From Rhizobium sp. (GTDB lineage: Bacteria; Pseudomonadota; Alphaproteobacteria; Rhizobiales; Rhizobiaceae), in NCBI GenBank assembly GCA_028290545.1, contig JAQGJP010000099.1, positions 1 to 64,000 on the forward strand: a stretch of DNA of 64,000 bases, in the 5' to 3' direction. Below are positions 27,206 through 35,816 of this stretch, piece by piece (position 1 is the stretch's first letter; each line of letters begins with the position of its first letter). The position numbers and the translations under genes are program-made. The notes below the pieces were generated by a model that had not been told where the DNA came from, did not search any database, and saw only the letters and a list, made by a program, of their open reading frames with translations.

Positions 27206-27988
27206 TCAATCTCCATGCCCGGCAGAGTCGAATTCCTCGCCACCCGCCATCAGATTAAGCACTTCCTCGCGCGTCTTCTCGCCTTTGACGAACTGCGACG
27301 CGACGCGGCCTTGTATCAGTACAGTGAACCGGTCACCGACCTGCAGCGCATGCGTCGCGTTGTGGGTGATGAACACCAGCGCGATGCCGCGTGCCCGCGC
27401 GCTCTTGATCAGTTCGATGACGATCCTGGATTCTTTGACGCCGAGGGCTGCCGTCGGCTCATCGAGAATCAGCAGCTTGGCGCCGAAATACAGGGCGCGG
27501 GCAATTGCCAGCGCCTGACGCTCGCCGCCCGACATCGTGCCGACCAGTTGTTCGGCATCGGAGATGCGGCGGATGCCCATGCTGCGGATCTGTTCGATGG
27601 CAATGCGGTTGGCCGTGGCGCTGTCGTAGCGCATGAACGGCCCCCAACCTTTGGTCGGCTCCTTGCCGAGGAAGAAATTGCGGGCGACCGAGATCAGCGG
27701 GATCGTGCCGACATCCTGATGGACAGTGCCGATGCCGAGATCCTGCGCATCGCGGGGCGAACGGAAATGCACGGCAGCGCCGCCGAAATGGATTTCGCCC
27801 TCTGTCGGGTTGACGACGCCGGACATGGTCTTGATCAGCGTTGATTTGCCGGCGCCGTTGTCGCCCAGCAGGCAGTGGACCTCGCCGGGATAGGCCTCAA
27901 GGCTGACATTGTCGAGCGCGAGGTTGTTGCCGAAACTGCGGGAGACGCTCTTGAGCGCCATTAACGGCTCTGTGTTCATGGCGATCAT
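27206..27988 (-). CDS. Sugar ABC transporter ATP-binding protein
   Basis: A 260-residue single-domain ATPase. Walker A is GDNGAGKST, the Q-loop is VHQDVGTI, the signature is MSGGERQALAIARAL, Walker B is LLILDEPTAALG and the switch His is in VFITHN. The short, one-domain form matches the FrcA-type ATPases of the CUT2 family and not the double RbsA form. It overlaps the permease by 4 nt. It energises import by the adjacent permease and binding protein. Confidence 0.93.
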   Translation of the reverse strand: MIAMNTEPLMALKSVSRSFGNNLALDNVSLEAYPGEVHCLLGDNGAGKSTLIKTMSGVVNPTEGEIHFGGAAVHFRSPRDAQDLGIGTVHQDVGTIPLISVARNFFLGKEPTKGWGPFMRYDSATANRIAIEQIRSMGIRRISDAEQLVGTMSGGERQALAIARALYFGAKLLILDEPTAALGVKESRIVIELIKSARARGIALVFITHNATHALQVGDRFTVLIQGRVASQFVKGEKTREEVLNLMAGGEEFDSAGHGD

Positions 27989-29007
27989 CCCTGCTTCTTG
28001 CGACCGAGCGCAAGTTCGCGGATCAGGTTGTTGGTGAGAACGGCGATGACGAGCAGCCCGCCGATGAAGGTCGCCAGCCAGTCGGTCGGCCATCCAGTGT
28101 AAAACAGTCCGAGGCTGACGATACCGTAAATGACCGTGCCGAAAACGATGCCGATGACCGAACCGAACCCGCCCTGCAGCAGCACACCGCCAATGACCGC
28201 GGCGATCGCCGTCTGGAACACATAGCCCTGGCCGGAGACCGCATTGCCCTGGTTGTACATCACCGCCGACATGACGCCGACGAAGGCGGCGCTGACTGCC
28301 GTCCAGATGAACAGCACCAGCCTGACGCGATTGACCGGCACGCCGGCACGGCGGGCGGCATCCTGATTGCCGCCGACGGCGAAGATCCAGTTGCCGAACG
28401 GCGTCTGCTTCAGCACCCAGGCGGCGAGCAGCGCGGCGAATGCCCACCAGAGGATCGAGACGTTGAAGAACTGCCATTTCGAGCCGAGCATATATTCGGC
28501 AATACCCGCATCCCTGAGCGACACATTGCTGGATCCCGACAGCAGGCGCGACAGACCGAGCGCGCTGCCGGCGAGAATGAAGTTCGAAGCCAGTGTGACG
28601 ATGAACGACGGCATGCGGGTCGAGTTGACGAGGAAGGCGTTGAAGCAGCCGACGCCGACGCCCAGCGCCAGTGCCATGGCAATCGTCAGCGCCGCCGGCA
28701 GGCCGTAGAAGCCGGTGCCGAGCGCGACGATGATCGAGGCGGCGCCGACAACCGAGCCGGTCGAAAGATCGAATTCGCCCGATATCATCAGCAGGCCGAC
28801 GGGCAGGGCGATGATGCCGAGTTCGGCGGCGGTGTTTAGCCAGCCCGCCGTGCCGGCGATCGACATGAAGCCATTGGCGCCGCCGGAAATGGCGAAAAAG
28901 ACGTAGATCACCAGGGCGGCGATGGCCGGTCCGATCCAGACGATGCGGGCGAGGCGCGCCAGCAGCGGTGCCTGTATCCGGGGTGAGGTAACGGAAGTGT
29001 CGGTCAT
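27985..29007 (-). CDS. Sugar ABC transporter permease
   Basis: A 340-residue inner-membrane permease of the ribose/fructose (BPD_transp_2) type, with about ten hydrophobic segments. Family features include ELGIIALPVGLLMISGEFDLSTGS and the coupling region FAVGGNQDAARRAGVPVNRVR. The start is uncertain: ATG 29007 is used, but an in-frame GTG at 29034 has a better Shine-Dalgarno (AGGAAAACCC) and would add nine residues. It is coupled to the ATPase gene by overlap. Confidence 0.92.
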   Translation of the reverse strand: MTDTSVTSPRIQAPLLARLARIVWIGPAIAALVIYVFFAISGGANGFMSIAGTAGWLNTAAELGIIALPVGLLMISGEFDLSTGSVVGAASIIVALGTGFYGLPAALTIAMALALGVGVGCFNAFLVNSTRMPSFIVTLASNFILAGSALGLSRLLSGSSNVSLRDAGIAEYMLGSKWQFFNVSILWWAFAALLAAWVLKQTPFGNWIFAVGGNQDAARRAGVPVNRVRLVLFIWTAVSAAFVGVMSAVMYNQGNAVSGQGYVFQTAIAAVIGGVLLQGGFGSVIGIVFGTVIYGIVSLGLFYTGWPTDWLATFIGGLLVIAVLTNNLIRELALGRKKQG

Positions 29008-29101
29008 GCTGTCGCCTGAAGAAACGATGGACACGGGTTTTCCTGACTGTAAGCAGATTTCAGAAAAGTGAAAGTGCCGGCTTAGTGGCCGGGAGGCAAA
29101 T

Positions 29102-29133
29102 GCAGCCGAGCGGGCATACTTCCGCCCGGCTGC
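29102..29133 (-). terminator. Hairpin after the sugar-binding-protein gene
   Basis: GCAGCCGAGCGG and CCGCCCGGCTGC pair over 12 positions with one mismatch. It lies between the binding-protein stop codon (29145) and the permease start. No T-run follows. A stem-loop here can stabilise the upstream message and limit read-through into the permease. Confidence 0.6.
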
Positions 29134-29144
29134 GTCCTCCGCGT

Positions 29145-30134
29145 TCAGTTTGCGCCGCGAGAACCCGGATATGTGTCGCCGACGGCCAGCACGGCTGCCG
29201 CATTCGACTTGTCGATGAAGAACGGTCCGGAATTGATTTCGGTCGCCGGTGCCAGGCGATAATTTACGAACTGATGGGCGATCAGCACGCCGAAATAGCC
29301 TTGCAGGAATGGCTGCTGGTCGATGGCGTAGCTCATCTCGCCGTCACGAACAGCTTCGAGCACGGTCTTGCCGAGATCGATCGTGCCGAGATCGACCTTG
29401 CGGCCGGCGGCGCGGACGACCTTGACGGATTCCAGCGCATCGACGGCGACCGCGGCGCCGAGCGTGATGATGCCGTCGATGCTCTGGTCGGTCATCAGCA
29501 TGGCGCTGACGGCGGCCTGGACCTTCTGGCTGTTGCCGATATCCTCGGAGGGCAGGGTCACGAGCTTGGCCTTGCCGCCAGCCTCGGTGATCGCATCGAT
29601 ATAGCCCTTGCAACGCATTTCGAGCACGGGATTGGCGGCGATCTGGTTGATGCAGAGGCCGTTCTTGACGCCATTCGCCACCGCTTTCTTGCCACCGGCA
29701 TTGCCCATCAGCCACGGATCTTCGCCGATGAAGCCGATCGCGCCAAGTTCCTTCCAGGTGGTGCGGCCGGAATTATAGACGAGGACCGGAACGCCGGCCG
29801 CCACCGCCTGCTTGATCAGCGGCTCGGTCGGCTCGGGGAAGAAATTGCCGACCACGATTGCCGCAGGTTTGCGCGCAATCGCCGCCTCCAGCATCTTGGT
29901 ATAGATCGGCACGATGTCGTTGAAATCCTGCGGCGCGGTCCATTGCGTCTTGACGCCAAGATCCTTGGTCGCCTGATCGAAGCCCTGCTGCACGGCACCC
30001 CAGAACGGGTCGGAGCTCGGGCCGGCCAGGAAGATGATCGTCTGATCTTCCTGCGCAAGGGCATTGGCGGCGGGTAGGGCCGCAAGGGCAAAAATAGCGG
30101 CGAGCACATAGCCGCCCAGTTTTCTGAGTGTCAT
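29145..30134 (-). CDS. Periplasmic sugar-binding protein (ABC type)
   Basis: A 329-residue protein with a Sec signal peptide (LGGYVLAAIFALAALPAANALA, cleavage before QEDQ). The mature part has the Peripla_BP_4 fold typical of sugar import: TIIFLAGPSSDPFWGAVQQGFDQATKDLG, VPVLVYNSGR and DGIITLGAAVAVDAL. GGAGGATATA precedes the ATG. It is the first gene of the operon and would be its most abundant product. Which sugar it binds is not known. Confidence 0.92.
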   Translation of the reverse strand: MTLRKLGGYVLAAIFALAALPAANALAQEDQTIIFLAGPSSDPFWGAVQQGFDQATKDLGVKTQWTAPQDFNDIVPIYTKMLEAAIARKPAAIVVGNFFPEPTEPLIKQAVAAGVPVLVYNSGRTTWKELGAIGFIGEDPWLMGNAGGKKAVANGVKNGLCINQIAANPVLEMRCKGYIDAITEAGGKAKLVTLPSEDIGNSQKVQAAVSAMLMTDQSIDGIITLGAAVAVDALESVKVVRAAGRKVDLGTIDLGKTVLEAVRDGEMSYAIDQQPFLQGYFGVLIAHQFVNYRLAPATEINSGPFFIDKSNAAAVLAVGDTYPGSRGAN

Positions 30135-30232
30135 TATATCCTCCCAAAATTTGCGGGTCCCGCTCCCTGCAGGCTTGCCGCTCGCGGCGAATAGAGTTCT
30201 CCGCTCGCCTCGAGCAAGAGGTAATAGATAAT

Positions 30233-30241
30233 ATGTATGAT
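30233..30241 (-). promoter_or_regulatory. Candidate GntR operator half before the sugar operon
   Basis: On the minus strand this reads ATCATACAT, about 100 bp before the binding-protein start. The same nonamer occurs at 30987-30995 before the GntR gene, again in the direction of transcription. Two sites flanking the transport and regulator genes suggest one regulator. The match is short, so this stays tentative. Confidence 0.4.
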
Positions 30242-30262
30242 GTAAAGTCGGAATCTTGGCGA

Positions 30263-30913
30263 CTATCTGACGGCGCGCATCTTGAGAATGGAGGCTGCCT
30301 CTCTTGCCAACGCCTGACCGAGCAGGAGATGCATTTCGGGGTCGAGATGGATGCCGTCGATGCCGGCGCGAACAACCTTGTTGGCGTCAAAATGGAAGCA
30401 TCCGGTGCGGCTGGCGACCTGCTCCAGATAATAGGCGTGGTCGATGCACTTGCGATGGCCGTCGCCCCACATCGCCGGTTCGGCGGCGACCCCGATCTTT
30501 GGCGGCGTGACGACCAGTATCTCCGGGCTGGTGTCGGAAAGCGCATAGTGACCCTTTACCAATTGGATCAAGGTCAGCATGCCACGGGCGGAATTATACG
30601 ATGAAATCGAAAATTGCTCTTTGAAATCATTGGTACCCAGCATGATGATCAGCAGATCCATCGGCGCATGGCTCTCAAGAACAGGGATGATCGTGCGCGC
30701 GCCGTTCTTGTGCAGGCCTTCGATTTGGTCATCGAAAACCGTGGTGCGGCCGGAGAGTCCTTCCTCGACGATCCAGACGTCTTCAGCGAGGTGCCGGCCC
30801 ATGATATTGGTCCAGCGCTTTTCGGGTGGAATGCGATCGGGCGTCTGGGCGATATTGGCGAAGGGCGGGCAGCCCCAGGTGTTGGAATCCCCGAAGCAAA
30901 CGATTGTCTTCAT
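30263..30913 (-). CDS. SGNH/GDSL-family hydrolase
   Basis: A 216-residue cytosolic esterase-like hydrolase. Block I is VCFGDSNTWG with the nucleophile Ser in GDSN, block III is MLGTNDF, and block V DGIHLDPEMH carries the catalytic Asp and His. There is no signal peptide. GGGAGGGG is 7 nt before the ATG. It lies between the sugar-transport operon and the divergent GntR gene, so it may deacylate the imported sugar. The substrate is unknown; the arylesterase name is often used for this branch. Confidence 0.9.
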   Translation of the reverse strand: MKTIVCFGDSNTWGCPPFANIAQTPDRIPPEKRWTNIMGRHLAEDVWIVEEGLSGRTTVFDDQIEGLHKNGARTIIPVLESHAPMDLLIIMLGTNDFKEQFSISSYNSARGMLTLIQLVKGHYALSDTSPEILVVTPPKIGVAAEPAMWGDGHRKCIDHAYYLEQVASRTGCFHFDANKVVRAGIDGIHLDPEMHLLLGQALAREAASILKMRAVR

Positions 30914-30957
30914 GTGTCAGCCCCTCCCATGCATCCTGATTGGCCTCGCCCCCGAGG

Positions 30958-30995
30958 TTGCAAGTCAACACGATCTTGCTATATAGATCATACAT
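30958..30995 (+). promoter_or_regulatory. Candidate promoter and operator of the GntR gene
   Basis: TTGCAA at 30958-30963, a 16-bp spacer and TATATA at 30980-30985 look like a sigma-70 promoter. ATCATACAT at 30987-30995 follows directly and matches a site before the sugar-binding gene. A repressor bound there would block initiation (inference). Confidence 0.4.
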
Positions 30996-31048
30996 GTGAA
31001 CGATGGCAATGAGGACTTGGTGCTGGCCGGGCATCAAGGAGGAATGAA

Positions 31049-31804
31049 TTGACAGTCTACCGCCGCCCCGATCCGATCCCCCGCCGCCGGCCTGAGCCGA
31101 GCGTCCAGCCGAGCCCGCTGCAATCGGTACGGCCCGAATCCGATGATCTGCATCATCTGGTGGCGCGCAAGATCTATGCGGCGATTGCCGGCGGCCATTT
31201 TCCCGAGGGTTCGATCCTGCCGAACGAGCATGCGCTGGGCGAAACGCTCGGCGTGAGCCGGACCGCGCTGCGGGAAGCCATCAAGGGACTGTCATCCAAG
31301 GGCATGCTGGAGACCCGCCGCCGTCGCGGCACGATGGTGCTCGACCGCTGCCACTGGACGCAGGTGGATGGCGAGGTGATCAACTGGTCGCGCCGCGCCG
31401 ATTCCTCCGTCTCTGGCGAACTCTGGCAGGCGCTGCAATCGGTGATGCCGACGCTGGCCGAAGCTGCCGCCCGTAATGGCTCGGCACTGCGTCTTGCAAT
31501 GCCTCCGACCGGCATTGGCGAGGGTCGCGTTTTGGCTATCACGCTGTTCTTCACGGATATCGCCCGGCTGGCGGAAAACCGCTTCCTGTTCTCGGTCGCC
31601 TCGATCGGGCTGATCAACCTGATACAGGATGATCCCGATTTCCTGCGGCGCGGTTTTGACGGCATGGCCGATGTGGATTTGATGGCACTGCATGGTGCCG
31701 TCGTTTCAGGAGATGCCGTCGCGGCCGCAAACGGGATGAGGGTCCTGTTCGACAAGGCGTTTGCAGGACAAGAGCTTCGGAGCCGGCAGCAATTGCCGGC
31801 TTGA
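31049..31804 (+). CDS. GntR/FadR-family regulator
   Basis: A 251-residue regulator. After a Pro/Arg-rich start the winged helix covers about residues 35-98 (LVARKIYAAIAGGHFPEGSILP, ETLGVSRTALREAIKGLSSKGM). The C-terminal half is an all-helical FCD-like effector domain, somewhat shorter than usual. The start is the TTG at 31049, supported by AAGGAGG upstream; the ATG at 31044 is out of frame. It diverges from the SGNH gene and probably represses the sugar operon. Confidence 0.88.
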   Translation: MTVYRRPDPIPRRRPEPSVQPSPLQSVRPESDDLHHLVARKIYAAIAGGHFPEGSILPNEHALGETLGVSRTALREAIKGLSSKGMLETRRRRGTMVLDRCHWTQVDGEVINWSRRADSSVSGELWQALQSVMPTLAEAAARNGSALRLAMPPTGIGEGRVLAITLFFTDIARLAENRFLFSVASIGLINLIQDDPDFLRRGFDGMADVDLMALHGAVVSGDAVAAANGMRVLFDKAFAGQELRSRQQLPA

Positions 31805-31811
31805 TCCGTCC

Positions 31812-32648
31812 TTAACGGTGAGACGCCCAGGGCACCATCGTCCGCTCGAGAAACCTTGCGAGGATTTCAAACAGGAAGGCGATGATGGCGATCACGAAGA
31901 TGCCGGCGATGACAATGTCGGTCACCAGGAATTGTGCCGCCGACTGGATCATGAAGCCGAGGCCGCGCGGGGCTGCGATCAATTCCGCTGCTACGAGCGT
32001 TGACCAGCCCGCGCCGAGCGCGATCCGAACACCCGTCAGGATCGACGGGATCGTGCCCGGAAGGATCACATGCCAGAGCAATTGCCAACGGGTCGCGCCA
32101 AACGAACGGGCGGCATTGATGTGATCCCTGGAGGCCGATTTCACGCCCGATACGGTCGAGATGATGATCGGCGGCAGCATGGCGAGTGCGATCACCGCGA
32201 TTTTGGAGGATTCGCCGATGCCCATCCAGATGATGATCAGCGGCAGATAGGCAAGCGGCGGCAACGGCCTGAGAAACTCGACGATCGGATCGAGAATACC
32301 CTTGCCGACCTTGGTGAGGGCGATGGCCAGCCCTGCCGGCACGCCGACGACGATGGCCGCGATCAGCGCGCCGAAAATACGGTAGAGGCTGGCGCCAGTG
32401 TGCTGCGCCAGCGTGCTATCGACAAAGCCGACGGCGATCAGGGTATAAGTGGATTTCAACACTACGAGCGGCGACGGCAGGAAGACCGGCGAGACCAGCT
32501 TCAGCGCCGCCGCCAATGCCCAGAGCGCGATGATCGCCACAATGGTGATGCCCGAGACCAGCAGCGTGATATCGACCGGTTTGCGCCTGGGCTTGCGTGG
32601 CGGTTCCTTGTCTATCGCCGCTTCCTCGGATGTCGCCGGATAGGTCAT
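31812..32648 (-). CDS. Taurine/nitrate-type ABC permease (TauC-like)
   Basis: A 278-residue inner-membrane permease of the TauC/SsuC/NrtB group. After a basic N-terminus (KEPPRKPRRKPVDI) six hydrophobic segments are visible, with the coupling motif ARSFGATRWQLLWHVILPGTIP. It overlaps the ATPase gene by 4 nt. Sulfonate, nitrate and thiamine-precursor importers share this family, so the substrate is set by the binding protein. Confidence 0.9.
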   Translation of the reverse strand: MTYPATSEEAAIDKEPPRKPRRKPVDITLLVSGITIVAIIALWALAAALKLVSPVFLPSPLVVLKSTYTLIAVGFVDSTLAQHTGASLYRIFGALIAAIVVGVPAGLAIALTKVGKGILDPIVEFLRPLPPLAYLPLIIIWMGIGESSKIAVIALAMLPPIIISTVSGVKSASRDHINAARSFGATRWQLLWHVILPGTIPSILTGVRIALGAGWSTLVAAELIAAPRGLGFMIQSAAQFLVTDIVIAGIFVIAIIAFLFEILARFLERTMVPWASHR

Positions 32649-33442
32649 GCTGCAAACTCCGCGGTCTCGGTATGGATCGCCAGCGTCAGTCCTTCATAGG
32701 CTGATTTGAACTCGGCCGAGCCCCGGATGGCCGCGGCCTCTTCGCCCGCCAGATGCCGGCCGCCGAAATCGAGTCGGAGATCGGCGGCGACGCGCCCGGG
32801 ATTCGGTTCAAGCACGATGACGCGGGTGGCGAGGAACAGTGCCTCATCGATCGAATGGGTGATCAGCAGCACGCCGGTGGATGTCGCCTGCCAGACATTC
32901 AGCAGGAAGGACTGCATACGGCTGCGGGTCAGCGCATCGAGCGCCCCGAGTGGTTCGTCCATCAGCAGGAATTTGGGATCGGATGCGAGCGCCCGGGCAA
33001 TGCCGACGCGCTGGCGCATGCCGCCGGACAGTTCCCAGATCTTCTTGTCGCCGGCACCCGACAGCCCTACGAGGTTCAGTAGTTCCTCGGCGCGGAGATC
33101 GCGCGCCGCCTTCGGCACGTGCCGGAGTTTCAGCGGGAAGCCGATATTGTCGCGAGCGTTCAGCCAGGGATAGAGCGCATCGTCCTGGAAGACCACCGCT
33201 CGGTCGCGACCCGGTCCAGTGATCGGCACGCCATCGACGCTGATTGCCCCCCGTGACGGGTTCAGGAAGCCGGCGGCGAGATTGAGAAGGCTGGTCTTGC
33301 CAGAGCCCGACCGGCCGATGACCACGACGAATTCGCGCTCATCGAGCGAAAGATTGATGTTCCGCAGCACATCATCCGCCCCTCCGCCGGTTCCGGAAAG
33401 CGCATAGTTCAACGATACATTCTGTAGCGACAAACTGCTCAA
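32645..33442 (-). CDS. Taurine/nitrate-type ABC ATPase (TauB-like)
   Basis: A 265-residue ATPase. Walker A is GRSGSGKTS, the Q-loop is VFQDDALYPWL, the signature is LSGGMRQRVGIARAL, Walker B is FLLMDEPLGALD and the switch His is in LLITHSIDEAL. The start is a TTG at 33442 with AGGAGGGG 5 nt upstream, an unusual but well supported choice. It is co-transcribed with the permease. Confidence 0.92.
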   Translation of the reverse strand: MSSLSLQNVSLNYALSGTGGGADDVLRNINLSLDEREFVVVIGRSGSGKTSLLNLAAGFLNPSRGAISVDGVPITGPGRDRAVVFQDDALYPWLNARDNIGFPLKLRHVPKAARDLRAEELLNLVGLSGAGDKKIWELSGGMRQRVGIARALASDPKFLLMDEPLGALDALTRSRMQSFLLNVWQATSTGVLLITHSIDEALFLATRVIVLEPNPGRVAADLRLDFGGRHLAGEEAAAIRGSAEFKSAYEGLTLAIHTETAEFAA

Positions 33443-33484
33443 GGCCGCCCCTCCTCGTTCTGAAAGTCGTTGTCATTGAAAGCT

Positions 33485-33522
33485 GTCCGGCACGGCGGTG
33501 ACTGGTGGCCACCGTGCCGGAC
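33485..33522 (-). terminator. Hairpin after the taurine-type binding-protein gene
   Basis: GTCCGGCACGG and CCGTGCCGGAC form a perfect 11-bp stem over a 16-nt loop, between the binding-protein stop (33583) and the ATPase start. No T-run follows. It is placed as in the other two importers of the window. Confidence 0.6.
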
Positions 33523-33582
33523 GGAATGCGGATGACGGGCCGGGCTTATCAGGAGCTCGCCCGGCGGTATCATCCGGGGGTA

Positions 33583-34593
33583 TTACTGCGAGACCTTCAG
33601 CGCCTCGTTGACCCATTTGGCCGAGACATACGGACTGTAATCGGCAAGCACGGCCGGGATCTTGCCCTGTTCGAGCAGGAAGGCGGATGTCTTGGCGACC
33701 GCGTCGATCGTCGCACCGCCGAGCAGATCCTTCGAAGCCTGTTCATCCAGCTTGGGGAAATAGTAGCCCTTCAGCAGTTGCGGCACTTCCTCGACTTTGG
33801 CGCCGGTCAGTCTGGTGATCTTTGCGGCCTCCGGCGAAGCAGCATTCCAGGCATCCGGATAGCCACGATAGCTGGCATAGGCGTCTCCGGTGACCTTGAC
33901 GAAACCGGTCACGACATCGGGATGTTCCTCGGCGAATTTCTTGCTGACGATCCAGGCGTCGAATGTCGGGCCGCCCCATTTGGCCACATCGCTGGAATCG
34001 GCGAGTACCTTGCCGGATTTCTTGATCTGGCTGAGGACCGGATCCCAGACATAGGCGCCGTCGATGTCACCGCGTTCCCAGGCGGCGGCGATTTCCGGCG
34101 GGCGCAGGTTGAGGATTTCGACCGATTTCGGATCGATGTTCCAGTGCTTGAGCGCTGTCAGCAGGCTGTAGTGGGCAGTCGAGACGAACGGCGTGGCAAT
34201 CTTCTTGCCGGCCAGATCTTCCGGCTTGTCGATGCCCTTGACGGCCAGCGCTTCGGCTTCGCTGATCAAGCCGACGACGTAGATTGTCTCGAAGGGCAGT
34301 TCTCGGGAAGCACCGGCGGCCAGCGGCGAAGAGCCGACATAGCCGATGTCAATTGAACCCGAGGCAAGCGCGGCGATAACATCGGCGCCGCCATCGAATT
34401 TCTGCCAATTGATCTTGGCGCCGGTGACTTTTTCATAAGTACCATCGGCCTGCGGTATACGCGCAGGCTCGACGATCGGCTGATAGCCGATGTTGAGCGT
34501 CACTTCGGCTGCCCGCGCGTTCATCGACGCAAAGGACATGACAACTGCTACGGATGCGGTTGCAGAAAGCAAAACGCGTCTGGTCATGGACAT
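33583..34593 (-). CDS. Taurine/sulfonate-type periplasmic binding protein (TauA-like)
   Basis: A 336-residue binding protein with a signal peptide (MTRRVLLSATASVAVVMSFASMNARA-A). The mature part matches the taurine-binding branch: EVTLNIGYQPIVEPARIPQADG, FDGGADVIAALASGSIDIGYVGSSPLAAG and DGAYVWDPVLSQIKKSG. Taurine or a related sulfonate is therefore likely, though close homologues bind other small acids. No tauD or other taurine-degrading gene is in the window. GAGGGAG precedes the ATG. Confidence 0.88.
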   Translation of the reverse strand: MSMTRRVLLSATASVAVVMSFASMNARAAEVTLNIGYQPIVEPARIPQADGTYEKVTGAKINWQKFDGGADVIAALASGSIDIGYVGSSPLAAGASRELPFETIYVVGLISEAEALAVKGIDKPEDLAGKKIATPFVSTAHYSLLTALKHWNIDPKSVEILNLRPPEIAAAWERGDIDGAYVWDPVLSQIKKSGKVLADSSDVAKWGGPTFDAWIVSKKFAEEHPDVVTGFVKVTGDAYASYRGYPDAWNAASPEAAKITRLTGAKVEEVPQLLKGYYFPKLDEQASKDLLGGATIDAVAKTSAFLLEQGKIPAVLADYSPYVSAKWVNEALKVSQ

Positions 34594-34633
34594 GGATGAT
34601 CTCCCTCAATTATTGCGATGGGCACTCCCTCTG

Positions 34634-34902
34634 ATACCAAGTCTCGATGATGACGACCTATTGCGTGGGACCGGGAACGACCGTCCGGGCAGGAGCACAC
34701 CGGAGGGCGTAACCTTGGTTACGGTCGAGGATTGCGACGCATCCGGCGGACGAATCCCGGCCCACCCGAAGGGCCGGGCGCTTTTGGCTTCCGGCATTGT
34801 CGAAAATCCTCGATGGAGGAGCAGCTCCATCTGCGGTTTTCTCCTCGCCGGAAAGCCAAGATCGCTCCGGCGCGATAGGTTGCCATCATCGAGACTTGGT
34901 AT
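34634..34902. repeat. 269-bp element with 32-bp terminal inverted repeats and internal hairpins
   Basis: The ends are inverted copies beginning ATACCAAGTCTCGATGATG and matching at 29 of 32 positions. Inside, further perfect or near-perfect stems nest: 34756-34763 with 34771-34778 (CCCGGCCC/GGGCCGGG), 34784-34795 with 34847-34859, 34812-34818 with 34825-34831, and a short palindrome at 34708-34723. It contains no credible gene. It lies 40 bp before the tauA-like start. I do not recognise it as a known riboswitch. It is either a mobile palindromic intergenic element or a structured RNA. Confidence 0.85.
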
Positions 34903-35070
34903 GAGACAGGCCCCTTCAACATAATATATAAAAAAGATATAAAATATAGCCTATAAGTTTTGTGCTATCAGGACGCTGGGGTAAATTTTTTCAAATTGCC
35001 GGGAGAGCGGCTGAAACCGTCGGGTTGGTTCGCAGCCGGTGAGATGGTGATGATGACGAATCCGACCGGC
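34903..35070. other. AT-rich region upstream of the 269-bp element
   Basis: 168 bp with a strongly AT-rich core at about 34920-34965. It is the only promoter-like sequence before the taurine-type operon, read leftward. If the promoter is here, the 269-bp element is transcribed as part of the operon leader. No gene is present, and no exact promoter is assigned. Confidence 0.45.
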
Positions 35071-35703
35071 TTATTGCCGTTCCAGCACGCAATTGTAGCT
35101 GACGCCGTTCGGCATTTTGAAAAAGGCGTCGTCGCCCTGCGTCCAGAATGCCATGTCGCCTTGAGGACTGCGCGCGAAGTAGCGCGCGCCGGATCCGATG
35201 CCGACATGGACGCCGTCGGAAAATTGGACGGCGCTGACGGGTGGATTGCTGCTGATGAAAGTGGCTTTCACCGGCTGCTTCAAATCCTTGCACTGGAGAT
35301 TGAACGGACCCTTGGTGATGCCCTTTTGGTCACTCGCTCGTGCTTCGGCATGATTTTCCCTGAGGAAATGGATCCGCACGGCATAGGACGAAATGATGCA
35401 GCCACGCAAATCCTCCGATATCCAGCATTCGTCACGCACTTTCTGCCAGCGTGCCCGATCTTCGTTGAGGACCTTCTTCTCGTCCTCTCGCTTGCCGCCG
35501 TCACGCACCAGCCTGAACAGCCGGGTCGCCTCGACATCCATAATGGCCAGTTCCTTATCGCCGCAGATCAACTCCTCTGCGCGGCTGTCAGCTTTCGCGC
35601 AGTTGAAGGACGGAGAGCCGGCCTCGGCGGAGGAGACGAAAGGCCCCGCGGATAGAGCGAGCGTACTGAGAGTGCAGGCAGTCAAAAGCCGTATTGTAAA
35701 CAT
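35071..35703 (-). CDS. Secreted LprI-like/MliC-like lysozyme-inhibitor fusion
   Basis: A 210-residue secreted protein: signal peptide to about residue 28 (VSSAEA-G), then an LprI-like segment (FNCAKADSRAEELICGDKELAIMDVEATRLFRLV, CWISEDLRGCIISSYAVRI) and a C-terminal MliC-like segment (FNLQCKDLKQPVKATF, GSGARYFARSP, AFWTQGDDAFFKM, YNCVLE). Both modules are known in proteins that inhibit lysozyme. The Cys residues are positioned for disulfides. Protection of the cell wall from host lysozyme is the inferred role. The gene appears monocistronic. Confidence 0.75.
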   Translation of the reverse strand: MFTIRLLTACTLSTLALSAGPFVSSAEAGSPSFNCAKADSRAEELICGDKELAIMDVEATRLFRLVRDGGKREDEKKVLNEDRARWQKVRDECWISEDLRGCIISSYAVRIHFLRENHAEARASDQKGITKGPFNLQCKDLKQPVKATFISSNPPVSAVQFSDGVHVGIGSGARYFARSPQGDMAFWTQGDDAFFKMPNGVSYNCVLERQ

Positions 35704-35816
35704 AGGAAACCTCGTTGATATAGGCGCTCCCCGCTTGTTCAGGCTTCAATCGTCTGGAAACTCCGGCTGGTCGGAGGCGCATCTGATAGGAAACGCGCAC
35801 AGAGGCCAAATCGATC

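Noticed and set aside
34634-34902. Assignment of the element to a known riboswitch, 6S RNA, tmRNA or RNase P
   Set aside because: None of the conserved cores I know for these RNAs was seen.
34490-34924. Open frames across the 269-bp element
   Set aside because: They cross the inverted ends and hairpins, overlap the tauA-like start and have no family resemblance.
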